Notes: generated from the sequence alone by a model not told the origin. A stretch of 18,861 nucleotides of DNA from JAUNKE01 sp041853585 (GCA_041853585.1 JBGZSM010000005.1:1-18861); one strand, 5' to 3'; counted from the stretch's first letter, positions 7,958 through 15,493 are shown. Program-made: numbers and translations.

Positions 7958-8290
7958 TGAAAAAATTTGTAAAATAGAGTTCATATTTTTGAATTGCTAT
8001 TTTCAAATCGAGCTTTGGATTGCGAGTTGGATTTGCAACTTCTATTTTGAAATTAGAATTTAGATTTACGATTTTGAATTTGTGATTTTGAAATTAAAGT
8101 TTGGATTGCGAGTTGGATTTCCTATTTTGAGATGAACTTTGATTTCATAATTCGGATTTGTAAACTGGGATAATTGTATAACAAAATATTTTTGGGATAT
8201 AGCATAAGTGTATAATTATTGCTTTTTCAAAGAAATAAACGAAATCAATATTTTTGGCTTCTATAATGTTAGTTAATCGAAAAACTTTGG
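7958..8290. repeat. Gene-free T-rich stretch with an exact 21-bp direct repeat
   Basis: No convincing coding frame is present. The stretch is composed of short T-rich words (gattttgaaat, ctattttga). A 21-bp unit beginning tttggattgcgagtt occurs exactly at 8014-8034 and 8100-8120, and ctattttga follows each copy after a variable insert. The words read as the reverse complement of the A-rich words in other gaps of the window (1745-1870, 15075-15170, 16074-16155). Confidence 0.6.
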
Positions 8291-8318
8291 TTGAAAAAAT
8301 CAGAATAACTGTTACAAT
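8291..8318 (+). promoter_or_regulatory. Sigma-A-like promoter of the PTS-like gene
   Basis: TTGAAA (8291-8296) and TACAAT (8313-8318) have 16 bases between them. Transcription would start about 50 bases before the ATG at 8373. Confidence 0.55.
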
Positions 8319-8372
8319 AGTTCTAATAATAGTCTGTTTTTTGATTATAATATAACAAAAGTCGGAGGCAAA

Positions 8373-9398
8373 ATGATTAAATTTTTGAAACGCAAGGATA
8401 TCGAAATTTCGGTGAAACGCTACTTGGTGGATGCGATGGGTCATATGGCACTGGGACTTTTTTCGTCGTTGTTGATTGGGACGATTCTCAACACAATCGG
8501 CTCGAAGCTCGGGTTGACTTTTTTGACGGAAGTGCTTTGGCCAATCAGTCGTGACATGACCGGAGCGGCGATTGGAGTCGCGGTTGCGTATGCGCTCAAA
8601 GCGCCACCTTTGGTTTTGTTCGCCTCGGTGGTTACCGGTGCAGCCGGCAATGCGATGGGGGGACCGGCGGGGGCTTTTTTGTCGGTCTTGGTCGCGACGG
8701 AATGTGGAAAGTTGGTTTCCAAAGAAACGAAGGTGGATATTTTGGTGACGCCGGCGGTCACGGTTTTTGTAGGCGTATTTATCGGAACGACGATTGGACC
8801 TTATATTGCAAAAGCGATGAATGCGCTCGGCGGTTTTATCATGTACGCGACGACTTTGCAACCATTTTTGATGGGAATTATTCTGGCAGTGGTCATGGGC
8901 ATGGTGTTGACTTTGCCAATCAGCTCGGCGGCGCTTTCAATGATGTTGTCGCTCGGCGGTTTGGCGGGCGGTGCGGCAACGGCGGGTTGTGCGGCGCAGA
9001 TGGTCGGCTTTGCGGTGATGAGTTATAAAGAAAACGGATGGGGCGGATTGGTTGCGCAAGGCTTGGGTACTTCAATGCTTCAAGTGCCGAATATTGTGCG
9101 CAACTGGAAAATTTGGATTCCGCCGACTTTGGCATCGGTTGTTACAGGACCGCTTTCGACATTGGTGTTCAAAATGCAAAACACGCCAATCGGCTCGGGA
9201 ATGGGAACGAGCGGTTTTGTCGGTCAGTTCGGAACTTATCAGGCGATGAGTGAAGCGGGAGTTGCATCAAGCACGATTTTTTTATACATCGCGATTCTGC
9301 ATTTTGTTTTGCCGGCAATCTTGACGCTGTTTTTTGCGAATATCTTGCGAAAAATGGGCTGGATTAAGAGCAGTGATTTGAAATTGGACTTGGGCTAA
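8373..9398 (+). CDS. PTS EIIC-like membrane protein (PTS_EIIC_2 family)
   Basis: A 341-residue, very hydrophobic, glycine- and alanine-rich membrane protein with roughly eight to ten helices. It resembles the PTS_EIIC_2 family of sugar phosphotransferase membrane subunits, with conserved-looking stretches such as SRDMTGAAIGVAVAYAL, TGAAGNAMGGPAGAF and NTPIGSGMGTSGFVGQFG. CGGAGG at 8363-8368 fixes the start. No EIIA, EIIB, HPr or sugar-metabolic gene is nearby, and no phosphorylation domain is fused, so it stands alone. Members of this family are often encoded without partner domains, and a phosphotransfer role is unproven for them. GCG and GGC codons are frequent, reflecting the amino acid composition. 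The ligand is unknown. Confidence 0.8.
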   Translation: MIKFLKRKDIEISVKRYLVDAMGHMALGLFSSLLIGTILNTIGSKLGLTFLTEVLWPISRDMTGAAIGVAVAYALKAPPLVLFASVVTGAAGNAMGGPAGAFLSVLVATECGKLVSKETKVDILVTPAVTVFVGVFIGTTIGPYIAKAMNALGGFIMYATTLQPFLMGIILAVVMGMVLTLPISSAALSMMLSLGGLAGGAATAGCAAQMVGFAVMSYKENGWGGLVAQGLGTSMLQVPNIVRNWKIWIPPTLASVVTGPLSTLVFKMQNTPIGSGMGTSGFVGQFGTYQAMSEAGVASSTIFLYIAILHFVLPAILTLFFANILRKMGWIKSSDLKLDLG

Positions 9399-9443
9399 TT
9401 AAAAAAATTGGGAGCCTGCTATATAATAGGAAGAAACTCATGC

Positions 9444-9480
9444 AAAAAATGGCAAACTCGTGAGAGCCGGCCATTTTTTA
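9444..9480. terminator. Bidirectional terminator between convergent genes
   Basis: AAAAAATGGC (9444-9453) pairs perfectly with GCCATTTTTT (9470-9479). The U-run is present on either strand, so the hairpin can end both the PTS-like gene and the minus-strand FAH-family gene that converge here. Confidence 0.85.
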
Positions 9481-9482
9481 CT

Positions 9483-9566
9483 GTGTTGTATAAATTTTTG
9501 CTTGTCGAAGATTATCCCAAAATTGTTGCCGAGCTGAAAAGTTGGCTTTTCCTATCCGACTTCTGA
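9483..9566 (+). pseudogene. Possible response-regulator N-terminal scrap
   Basis: A 27-codon open stretch (GTG to TGA) translates as VLYKFLLVEDYPKIVAELKS followed by a few residues. This matches the first strand, acidic pocket and first helix of a response-regulator receiver domain (the LLVED...I...L pattern). Nothing recognisable as the rest of a receiver follows, and no ribosome binding site precedes it. It may be a relic of a deleted two-component regulator. The stretch is short, and the opposite strand is also open here for about 39 codons, so chance resemblance is possible. Confidence 0.3.
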
Positions 9567-9596
9567 GGTTGCGCAAATCCGTTTTGAGCAGCTTTT

Positions 9597-10496
9597 CTAT
9601 TCAACGACATTGGTGATGGAGCCGATTTTTTCAATCGTACATGTAATCTGCTGTCCTTTTTTCAAAAATCTCGGCGGATTAAATCCTGCGCCCACGCCCG
9701 CCGGTGTTCCGGTGGCGATAATGTCGCCCGCTTCCAAAGTCATTCCGCGAGAAAGCTCGGCAATGATTTGCTCAATGCCGGTGATAAGCTCTTTGGTATT
9801 TCCGTTTTGTCGCAGTTCGCCGTCCACATGGCTGGTCAGATTGAGCGAAAGCGGAAAATCAAATTCGTCAACGGTGACGATGCATGGACCCGCCGCAGTC
9901 AGACCGTCCAAACTTTTGCCGCGATACCATTGGTTGTGCTTGACCTGAATATCGCGATAGGACAAGTCGTTTACAATCGTAAAGCCGAAGATGACATCCT
10001 TCGCATTTTCAGGTGCGACATCCCGACAGGTCTTGCCGATGACGATGCCGAGCTCGACTTCGTAATCGAGTTTTTCGTCGATGTCAAATCGTGATTTCAG
10101 AATTTCGCCGTCGCCCAAAATATAATTCGCTCTTTTGCCGAAGTAGATGGTATTGCGGTTTTGCAATTCTTTTTCGTCGATAATCTTGCCCGCGGTTTCG
10201 TCCCGATGTGCAGAATAATTTTCGCCGACACAGATGATGTCATGGATAGGTTTTTGAATCGGTGCGAGCAGGTCAACGCGCTCAATTTCTTTGCCGTCCG
10301 GACTTTCCGAATCAATCGCATCTTGCAATTTCGGAAGGATAACATTTTGCTCGGCATTTATCAAATCGAGCATTGTCGCTTTGGCAAACTCATCGCCCAA
10401 AATTTTGGCAATGTCCAATACTTTTTTGCCATCCTTTGTGAGCACACCCAAATGCAAGGTGGAATGTTTTTTGTATCGATAATTGACCAGTTTCAT
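9597..10496 (-). CDS. Fumarylacetoacetate hydrolase (FAH)-family enzyme
   Basis: A 299-residue cytoplasmic metal-dependent enzyme of the FAH superfamily, which hydrolyses, decarboxylates or isomerises C-C bonds of 2-oxo acids and acylpyruvates. The metal ligands appear as E146 and E148 (DYEVELGIVIGK) and D177 (FTIVNDLSYRD). The substrate-pocket lysine region is RGKSLDG (192-198), and the conserved TGTPAGVG loop is at 262-269. The N-terminal 80 residues form the usual small domain. AAAGGAGA lies just before the start. The gene begins 16 bases after the stop of the DNA glycosylase gene and is surely co-transcribed with it. No aromatic degradation genes are nearby, so acylpyruvate hydrolase, oxaloacetate decarboxylase-like or another activity is open. 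Confidence 0.9.
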   Translation of the reverse strand: MKLVNYRYKKHSTLHLGVLTKDGKKVLDIAKILGDEFAKATMLDLINAEQNVILPKLQDAIDSESPDGKEIERVDLLAPIQKPIHDIICVGENYSAHRDETAGKIIDEKELQNRNTIYFGKRANYILGDGEILKSRFDIDEKLDYEVELGIVIGKTCRDVAPENAKDVIFGFTIVNDLSYRDIQVKHNQWYRGKSLDGLTAAGPCIVTVDEFDFPLSLNLTSHVDGELRQNGNTKELITGIEQIIAELSRGMTLEAGDIIATGTPAGVGAGFNPPRFLKKGQQITCTIEKIGSITNVVE

Positions 10497-10512
10497 AATT
10501 TCTCCTTTAATT

Positions 10513-11487
10513 CTATTTTAATTTTGTTCCAATTTTATTTTCTCTTGCATAATAAAAAAGATATTGTTGCGCAATCCCCGCTTTTTCACCGAAAAGCTCA
10601 ATGCCCTTGGATTTTATCTTCTTCATATTCTTTTCATTGCCGAGATAATAATGGTTCATCAATTTTATTACCCAAGTATCGACGGGGAATGCAATGTCCA
10701 TCGAATTTCCGAAAAGTAAAATGCAATCCGCAACCTTCGGGCCGACGCCGGAAAGTTTGAGCAGTTCCTGATGCGCATCTTCATAACTCATGTGGTGGAT
10801 AAGTTGTAAATCAATTTCGCCGGATGCAATCATCTCCGCGGTTTTTTGAATGTATTCGCCGCGATAGCCCGCGCCGGTTTCGCGGGTGATTTGCTCGCCG
10901 GTCAGCGCTGCGATTGCCTGTGGCGTCGGGAATTTGTAAAAATCGCCGCTTTCGTCCAATCTTTCGCCTGCCAGAGCACACAGCTTCGCGACGGTATTTT
11001 TGATTCGCGTGATATTGTTGTTCGATGAGATGATAAATGAAATAATCATTTCGAACAAATCTTGTTTGAGCACGCGAAATCCGGCACCGAATTCCACCGC
11101 CTTTTTCAAATTTTTATCCATCTTGCCGAACTCGCGCCTGAGTTTGGCATAATCTCTATCCATGTCGAAATAGTTTCGCCAAAAATTTTCGTAATTCGTC
11201 ATCGAGCCGGCGTTCTCCAATTTGACAATCGGAAGCTTGTCCGAGAAGTTGCACTCGGATGGCTCAAGCGTCAGATTTCCGCCCGAAATTTCCTGATCGA
11301 TTTCCTGTGTGGACAACTTTTTTATCCGGCTGACATATTCACCGGCAACGATGGTGTAGGCACCGTCCTTTTCCTGCCACCGAAAAGCCTGTCCGTTTTC
11401 AAAAATATGTTTCGGATCAAAGTCGCTTTCGCCGATGATGAATATATTGTTGTTTTGAGAAATAATTCGTCTCTTGTGTTTTGCCAT
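10513..11487 (-). CDS. 8-oxoguanine DNA glycosylase/AP lyase, Ogg1 type
   Basis: A 324-residue bifunctional base-excision repair enzyme that removes 8-oxoguanine opposite cytosine and nicks the abasic site. The start at 11487 follows AAGGAGGG; upstream codons in the same frame lie in the promoter. The N-terminal domain carries NGQAFRW (31-37), the counterpart of the eukaryotic Ogg1 GQSFRW motif. SSNNNI (154-159) matches the DNA-contacting asparagines. The helix-hairpin-helix with LSGVGPKVADCI contains the catalytic lysine K251, and PVDTWV contains the catalytic aspartate D270. Length fits the Ogg1-like bacterial and clostridial group rather than the shorter Ogg2. It is the first gene of a two-gene operon with the FAH-family enzyme. 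Confidence 0.92.
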   Translation of the reverse strand: MAKHKRRIISQNNNIFIIGESDFDPKHIFENGQAFRWQEKDGAYTIVAGEYVSRIKKLSTQEIDQEISGGNLTLEPSECNFSDKLPIVKLENAGSMTNYENFWRNYFDMDRDYAKLRREFGKMDKNLKKAVEFGAGFRVLKQDLFEMIISFIISSNNNITRIKNTVAKLCALAGERLDESGDFYKFPTPQAIAALTGEQITRETGAGYRGEYIQKTAEMIASGEIDLQLIHHMSYEDAHQELLKLSGVGPKVADCILLFGNSMDIAFPVDTWVIKLMNHYYLGNEKNMKKIKSKGIELFGEKAGIAQQYLFYYARENKIGTKLK

Positions 11488-11504
11488 AATCCCTCCTTGG
11501 GTAA

Positions 11505-11532
11505 AGTATATCACAGAGGGCGCTCGCGTCAA
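11505..11532 (-). promoter_or_regulatory. Sigma-A promoter of the glycosylase/FAH operon
   Basis: On the minus strand, TTGACG (11532-11527) and TATACT (11510-11505) are spaced by 16 bases. The resulting leader is only about 10 bases before the start at 11487. Confidence 0.65.
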
Positions 11533-11633
11533 AGAAAAATTCAAGCGTCTATAAGACAAAAGCATTACAAAAAGGATGGAATCTGTAAGAAAATATTAAG
11601 AATTTTTGTTATAGAATATTAAGATTTGGTTTA

Positions 11634-11639
11634 TATAAT
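11634..11639 (+). promoter_or_regulatory. Possible -10 box of the glycolipid operon
   Basis: A perfect TATAAT lies 38 bases before the ATG at 11677, but no good -35 box sits at 16-18 bases. The region back to 11575 is AT-rich. It is suggestive only. Confidence 0.35.
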
Positions 11640-11676
11640 AAAATTAAGTTCAAAATCTTAATGAAAGAGGTGCGAG

Positions 11677-12846
11677 ATGAAAATTTTGATTCTAACGAGC
11701 AAGTTCGGAATGGGACATTATTCAGCGGCAAAATCGATTGAACAAAAGCTATGCAAAAATTTCAGCTCCGACGAGATAAAACTGGTGGATATTTTTGAGC
11801 ATACATACAAAGAATTTTGCGAAATAATCTACAAGAGCTATTCCCTTCTCATAAACAAAGGGGCATCTCTCTACAATTTGGCATACAAGAAAGCGACCAA
11901 AAATACCGGCGAAAATCATACCATCGCTTTGATACGCAAAAATTTGTATGAGCATATGAGCCGACTGCTGCAAGAGGAGCGGGCGGATTTGGTCATTTCG
12001 ACCTATTCGGTAAGCTCGATGCTGATTTCGGAGTACAAACAAAAGATGAAGAGCGATTTGCCGCTTATTACGGTAATAACCGATATCAATCCGCATGACA
12101 CTTGGGTCAATCCGTTGACGGATTGGTACTTGGTGGCGGATTCTTCGACCAAGGAATATTTGCAGGCGATAGGAATTTCTCCGAGCGAAATACGAATCAG
12201 CGGGATGCCGGTCGGAGAAGATTTTGAAAAGAAAATCAGAAAAAGCGGCCTCGATAGGGTAAATTATAAGATGGCAAATCGGATGCAGGAAGAAAATTCG
12301 GCAACCGCTGTCGGCACAAATTCGAAAAAGCATTTGCTGATTATGGGCGGCGGTTTGGGTTTGATACCGAAAGACTTGGATTTTTATCAGCGAATCAATC
12401 ACATCGATTCGCTGCATACGACCGTCGTGACCGGAAAAAACGAGCGACTGTATCGCAAACTCCGAAATCGGTTTGACAATATCGAAGTGCTCGGATACTG
12501 TCATGATATCTGCGAGCGGATGAGTCGGGCGGATATTCTGCTTACAAAATCCGGCGGCATAACGACCTTTGAGGCGATTTGCACGCAAACGCCGATGGTG
12601 ATATTTAAACCTTTTTTGGAGCAGGAAATTCCCAATGCGGATTTTATCAAAAAAGAAAACATCGGCATCGTGCTCCAATGCGAGCTGGACAATCCGAGAC
12701 GGGCGATAAGGGCGATTGAGGAGCTGTTGGCGGACGAAGATTGGCGCTGTCAAATGAAAAAGAATATGAAAGCGCTGAGCAAAAGATGGGATACGGATGT
12801 CATTTTGGACTTGATTGAATTGCAGAGTATATCCGAAAGCGCATAG
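11677..12846 (+). CDS. MGDG-synthase/UgtP-like glycosyltransferase
   Basis: A 389-residue GT-B glycosyltransferase of the GT28 family that includes MGDG synthase, UgtP/YpfP and MurG. These transfer a sugar from a UDP-sugar to a lipid acceptor at the inner face of the membrane. The N-terminal ILILTSKFGMGHYSAAKSI carries the acceptor-side G-x-G-H motif (11-14) typical of the diacylglycerol glycosyltransferases. The C-terminal nucleotide-sugar domain starts at about residue 222 (KHLLIMGGGLG) and has the donor motif TKSGGITTFEA with the conserved glutamate. AAAGAGGTG precedes the start. The deacetylase gene starts 8 bases after its stop, and the flippase-like gene follows. The donor sugar cannot be told; the deacetylase next door would fit UDP-GlcNAc. 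Confidence 0.88.
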   Translation: MKILILTSKFGMGHYSAAKSIEQKLCKNFSSDEIKLVDIFEHTYKEFCEIIYKSYSLLINKGASLYNLAYKKATKNTGENHTIALIRKNLYEHMSRLLQEERADLVISTYSVSSMLISEYKQKMKSDLPLITVITDINPHDTWVNPLTDWYLVADSSTKEYLQAIGISPSEIRISGMPVGEDFEKKIRKSGLDRVNYKMANRMQEENSATAVGTNSKKHLLIMGGGLGLIPKDLDFYQRINHIDSLHTTVVTGKNERLYRKLRNRFDNIEVLGYCHDICERMSRADILLTKSGGITTFEAICTQTPMVIFKPFLEQEIPNADFIKKENIGIVLQCELDNPRRAIRAIEELLADEDWRCQMKKNMKALSKRWDTDVILDLIELQSISESA

Positions 12847-12854
12847 GAGGGGAA

Positions 12855-13523
12855 ATGTTTGTTATATGGACTGTTTTTTTCGTATGGGGAATTTATGCGG
12901 CATTGCCGACAATTTATTATAAATATTTGAGAAAGACGAAGCGCATCGACGAGCGCAAAATTTCGCTTACCTTCGACGACGGGCCGGACGAAATTTATAC
13001 ACAGCTTCTGCTCATGCTGTTACAAAAGCACAAAATCAAAGCCACCTTTTTTCTCGTGGCGGAAAAGGCGATGCAGCATCCGCAAATCGTTGAGAAAATC
13101 AAAGCGGCGGGACATGAAATCGGACTGCATTGCGACAGGCATCACAAAGCATTGTACCAATTACCGCATCAAACGATACGCGATATCGATGCCGGAGTGG
13201 AAAAATTACGAGAGCTCGGCATTGAGCCGAAATTTTATCGTCCGCCTCATGGCTACATCAATTTGGCGATGCTTTGGAAAATAAAATCCGCCGGATTGCA
13301 ATTGATGCTTTGGGATATTTTGCCGAGAGATTGGCGAGAGGACAAGACATTTGATGAAATTTGTTATATACTGTTAAGAGAAACAAAAAACGGCGGCGTC
13401 ATCTGCTTACACGATTCGGGAAAAGGAACGGGCGGCAATTTACATTCACCGCGAAACACGATTGCGGCATTGGAGCGATTTATACCGATGATGGAGATGC
13501 GCGGCTACTGGTTTGAATGGTAA
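12855..13523 (+). CDS. Membrane-anchored polysaccharide deacetylase (NodB domain)
   Basis: A 222-residue carbohydrate esterase family 4 enzyme that removes N- or O-acetyl groups from sugars. Residues 2-20 form one hydrophobic anchor. The NodB motifs follow in order: TFDDGPDE with D41 (base) and D42 (metal); H92-CDR-H96 for the two metal histidines; RPPHG (129-133); LWDILPRDW (152-160); and CLHD with the catalytic H186. All key residues are present, so it should be active. AGGAGGGG overlaps the stop of the glycosyltransferase, and the next gene starts 9 bases after this stop. Peptidoglycan deacetylases have the same domain, but the neighbours point to a lipid-linked sugar as substrate; that is inference. 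Confidence 0.9.
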   Translation: MFVIWTVFFVWGIYAALPTIYYKYLRKTKRIDERKISLTFDDGPDEIYTQLLLMLLQKHKIKATFFLVAEKAMQHPQIVEKIKAAGHEIGLHCDRHHKALYQLPHQTIRDIDAGVEKLRELGIEPKFYRPPHGYINLAMLWKIKSAGLQLMLWDILPRDWREDKTFDEICYILLRETKNGGVICLHDSGKGTGGNLHSPRNTIAALERFIPMMEMRGYWFEW

Positions 13524-13532
13524 GGACGAGCG

Positions 13533-14609
13533 ATGAAACAACAAAACTATCTTCAAAAATACGGAAAAAGTCTGCTGTTCACATTAGCGATAATGGCGTT
13601 GACATGGTTCAGCATACTGAGACATAACGAAATACCGAGCCTGCTGCAAGCAATCCGAGGATTCAATTCCTTTTACTTGGGAACGGCGATTGTAGGCATG
13701 GGATTATTCTTTCTGTGTCAATCACTTTGTATCAAAATTCTCATCAACTCTTTCGGATACGATGCGGGAATCGGACATTGTGCTCGATACAGTTTGATTG
13801 ATTTTTATTTCAGCTCCATCACACCGGGCTGTATGGGCGGGCAACCATCCGAAATTTATTATATGAAAAAAGACGGTATCAAAATCGGCTCCAGCTCTTT
13901 GGCGATGCTGATTTTTAACGGCGTCTATCATTTGGCGGTGCTTATTGTTGCCGGCTTTGCGCTGCTCTTCGGCGGCGTGGATATCTTATCCAAGATGGGC
14001 GCATTTCGCATTTTGTTTTTCTACGGAGCGATTGCGCAATTGACGCTTACTCTATGCTTTTGCACCTTGATTTTCTCGAAAAAAATTGCACCGAAAATTA
14101 TTTTCAAAGGAATTGAGCTTTTGAGCCGATTTAAAATTATAAAAAATGTGGAGAAATGGCAGGAGAGAGCGCGAAAAAATATTGAAGAATATCGTCTCGG
14201 TGCGATTTATATCAAAGAAAATCCGCTGATTTTACTGAAGCTGATTGCGCTCGGAATTTTGCATATCGTACTGCTTTACTCCACACCGTTTTGGGTTTAC
14301 AAAGGGATGGGACTCAGCGGTCACAGCTATCTTTCCATTTTGGCGATTCAGGCATCGCTGGTGATGTCGATTGAATCCTTGCCGATTCCGGGTGGAATGG
14401 GTGTTGCGGAAGGCGGTTTTATTTCCTTGTACGCGATGGTATTCGGGCAAAGGAATGTCGTCGTTGCCATGCTGCTCACGCGCGGTATCAGCTATTATTT
14501 TTCACTCGCATTCAGCGGAGTGGTAACGGCATTTTCAAGAGGCTCGCGCGTTCGACGCCTCAAAGGCTTCCACAAAAAACGACTTAAAAAATTGAATTTG
14601 GAAATGTAG
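13533..14609 (+). CDS. Membrane protein of the LPG-synthase-TM / YbhN (UPF0104) family
   Basis: A 358-residue integral membrane protein with about eight helices, corresponding to the flippase-like membrane half of MprF without the lysyl-transferase domain. Family hallmarks are FSSITPGCMGGQPSEIYYMK (about residues 90-109) and the ESLPIPGGMGVAEGGFISLY stretch near 285-304. The C-terminus is strongly basic (RGSRVRRLKGFHKKRLKKLN), suited to holding acidic lipid headgroups at the inner face. Relatives are thought to move or stabilise glycolipids and polyprenyl-linked sugars. As the third gene of the operon it could translocate the glycolipid made by the first two products. No terminator is clear after it. 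Confidence 0.88.
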   Translation: MKQQNYLQKYGKSLLFTLAIMALTWFSILRHNEIPSLLQAIRGFNSFYLGTAIVGMGLFFLCQSLCIKILINSFGYDAGIGHCARYSLIDFYFSSITPGCMGGQPSEIYYMKKDGIKIGSSSLAMLIFNGVYHLAVLIVAGFALLFGGVDILSKMGAFRILFFYGAIAQLTLTLCFCTLIFSKKIAPKIIFKGIELLSRFKIIKNVEKWQERARKNIEEYRLGAIYIKENPLILLKLIALGILHIVLLYSTPFWVYKGMGLSGHSYLSILAIQASLVMSIESLPIPGGMGVAEGGFISLYAMVFGQRNVVVAMLLTRGISYYFSLAFSGVVTAFSRGSRVRRLKGFHKKRLKKLNLEM

Positions 14610-14777
14610 TTGGAAAACTTAACAATGGAAATTAAATCTGGTAAAGTATTATCGGGAACTGGACAAGTTATTTTTATCATTTTATTTTGTTTCGTATAAT
14701 CTGAAATCCGATTTACATCAATATTAATATTGGAATTACAAATCCGGATTATGAAACTGCAAAAGATAGGAGGCGTT
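14610..14777 (+). promoter_or_regulatory. Intergenic region with TATAAT and a perfect 14-bp palindrome
   Basis: TATAAT lies at 14695-14700 without a good -35 box. The self-complementary caatattaatattg lies at 14719-14732, flanked by aaatccgattta (about 14704) and aaatccggatt (about 14740), which are imperfect inverted copies. The layout suits a repressor operator for the small membrane protein, but the sequence also resembles the A-rich word repeats of other gaps. Confidence 0.3.
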
Positions 14778-15059
14778 ATGGAAAAAAGAGCAAAATACGC
14801 AAAGGCTTCGTGGATATTTTTCGCGATTGGAATTTCGGCATTGGTCATTTCCGTTTTGCTGCCGGCAAGTATTGTGAGCAAGTTTGAAACACTCAAGCCT
14901 GCCGGTTTTACAACTTTGTTTTTCTCTCCGGCGATGGGACTTGTCGGTGGCATCTTGGGCATTGTTGCAAGGAAGGTGTGGCCGGCGCTTTTGAATCTGC
15001 TGTTGATATTTTCATTTCCGATTGTTATGTTCGGAGGAACATTGTTGCTGGGACCATAA
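14778..15059 (+). CDS. Small three-helix membrane protein, unknown function
   Basis: A 93-residue hydrophobic protein with three likely membrane helices, near residues 10-30, 43-64 and 69-90, and a basic N-terminus (MEKRAKYAKASW). The start at 14778 is set by TAGGAGG at 14767-14773; an in-frame upstream start at 14730 lies within a palindrome and lacks a ribosome binding site. I do not recognise the family. It resembles generic small clostridial membrane proteins with a glycine-rich second helix (GLVGGILGIVARK). It lies 168 bases after the glycolipid operon in the same direction and could be read from it or from its own promoter. Confidence 0.7.
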   Translation: MEKRAKYAKASWIFFAIGISALVISVLLPASIVSKFETLKPAGFTTLFFSPAMGLVGGILGIVARKVWPALLNLLLIFSFPIVMFGGTLLLGP

Positions 15060-15106
15060 TCTGCAACAAAAATAAATATCCGAGATCGGAACGGGAATTT
15101 GAAACG

Positions 15107-15156
15107 AAAATCTGAAATGAAAACTCAATCTGCCAGTTGCAATCAAAAATCCGATT
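15107..15156 (+). repeat. 50-bp direct repeat, copy 1
   Basis: This 50-base unit is identical to 16092-16141 and begins aaaatctgaaatgaaaactc. The bases outside both ends diverge at once. The two copies bracket the toxin-antitoxin genes and the structured RNA. Confidence 0.92.
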
Positions 15157-15220
15157 AAAAATAAAAACTAGAGCTTGTCATAATAAATTTCACGATTTGG
15201 AGATAAGTCTTGTACATTCA

Positions 15221-15257
15221 TTGACATCGGATAAAAAATGTAATACAATGTATTACA
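15221..15257 (+). promoter_or_regulatory. Promoter and palindromic operator of the toxin-antitoxin module
   Basis: A perfect TTGACA (15221-15226) is followed after exactly 17 bases by TACAAT (15244-15249). A perfect inverted repeat, TGTAATAC (15239-15246) and GTATTACA (15250-15257) with three bases between, covers the -10 box. Binding there would block RNA polymerase, the usual mode of autorepression by ribbon-helix-helix antitoxins. Confidence 0.82.
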
Positions 15258-15274
15258 AGGAAGGAGTTGATAGT

Positions 15275-15493
15275 ATGGCATTTTCAATCAGACTCACCAA
15301 AGAAGAAAAGGCATTGGCGGAAAGCTATGCGAAATTGAATGCAATTTCCGTGGGAGAGGCCTTCAAGCGAGCTTTGTTCGAGAGAATAGAAGACGAATAT
15401 GATATCATCGTTGCGGAAGAAGCGTATCAAGAATATCTTGAAAACCCTAAAACTTATTCTCACGAGGAACTAAAGGAAATTTTAGACTTATGA
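15275..15493 (+). CDS. Antitoxin of a RelB/DUF6290-like ribbon-helix-helix type
   Basis: A 72-residue antitoxin. The N-terminal MAFSIRLTKEEKALAESYAK forms the beta strand and first helix of a ribbon-helix-helix DNA-binding dimer. The acidic C-terminal half (EDEYDIIVAEEAYQEYLENP) would wrap and neutralise the toxin. The start at 15275 follows AAGGAAGGAG at 15258-15267; an upstream open stretch from 15137 has no coding character. Its stop overlaps the toxin start by four bases (ATGA), which keeps the antitoxin in excess by coupled translation. It probably binds the palindrome at 15239-15257. Confidence 0.9.
   Translation: MAFSIRLTKEEKALAESYAKLNAISVGEAFKRALFERIEDEYDIIVAEEAYQEYLENPKTYSHEELKEILDL

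Noticed and set aside
8145..8861. 238-codon minus-strand frame over the PTS-like gene
   Set aside because: Arginine- and histidine-rich translation typical of antisense to a hydrophobic membrane protein, with no ribosome binding site.
11749..12753. 334-codon minus-strand frame opposite the glycosyltransferase
   Set aside because: It is a shadow of an evident glycosyltransferase gene with all motifs on the plus strand; its translation has no recognisable domain.
15137..15274. Upstream extension of the antitoxin
   Set aside because: It contains the promoter and operator of the module, so it cannot be coding on the same transcript; the site at 15258-15267 fixes the ATG at 15275.
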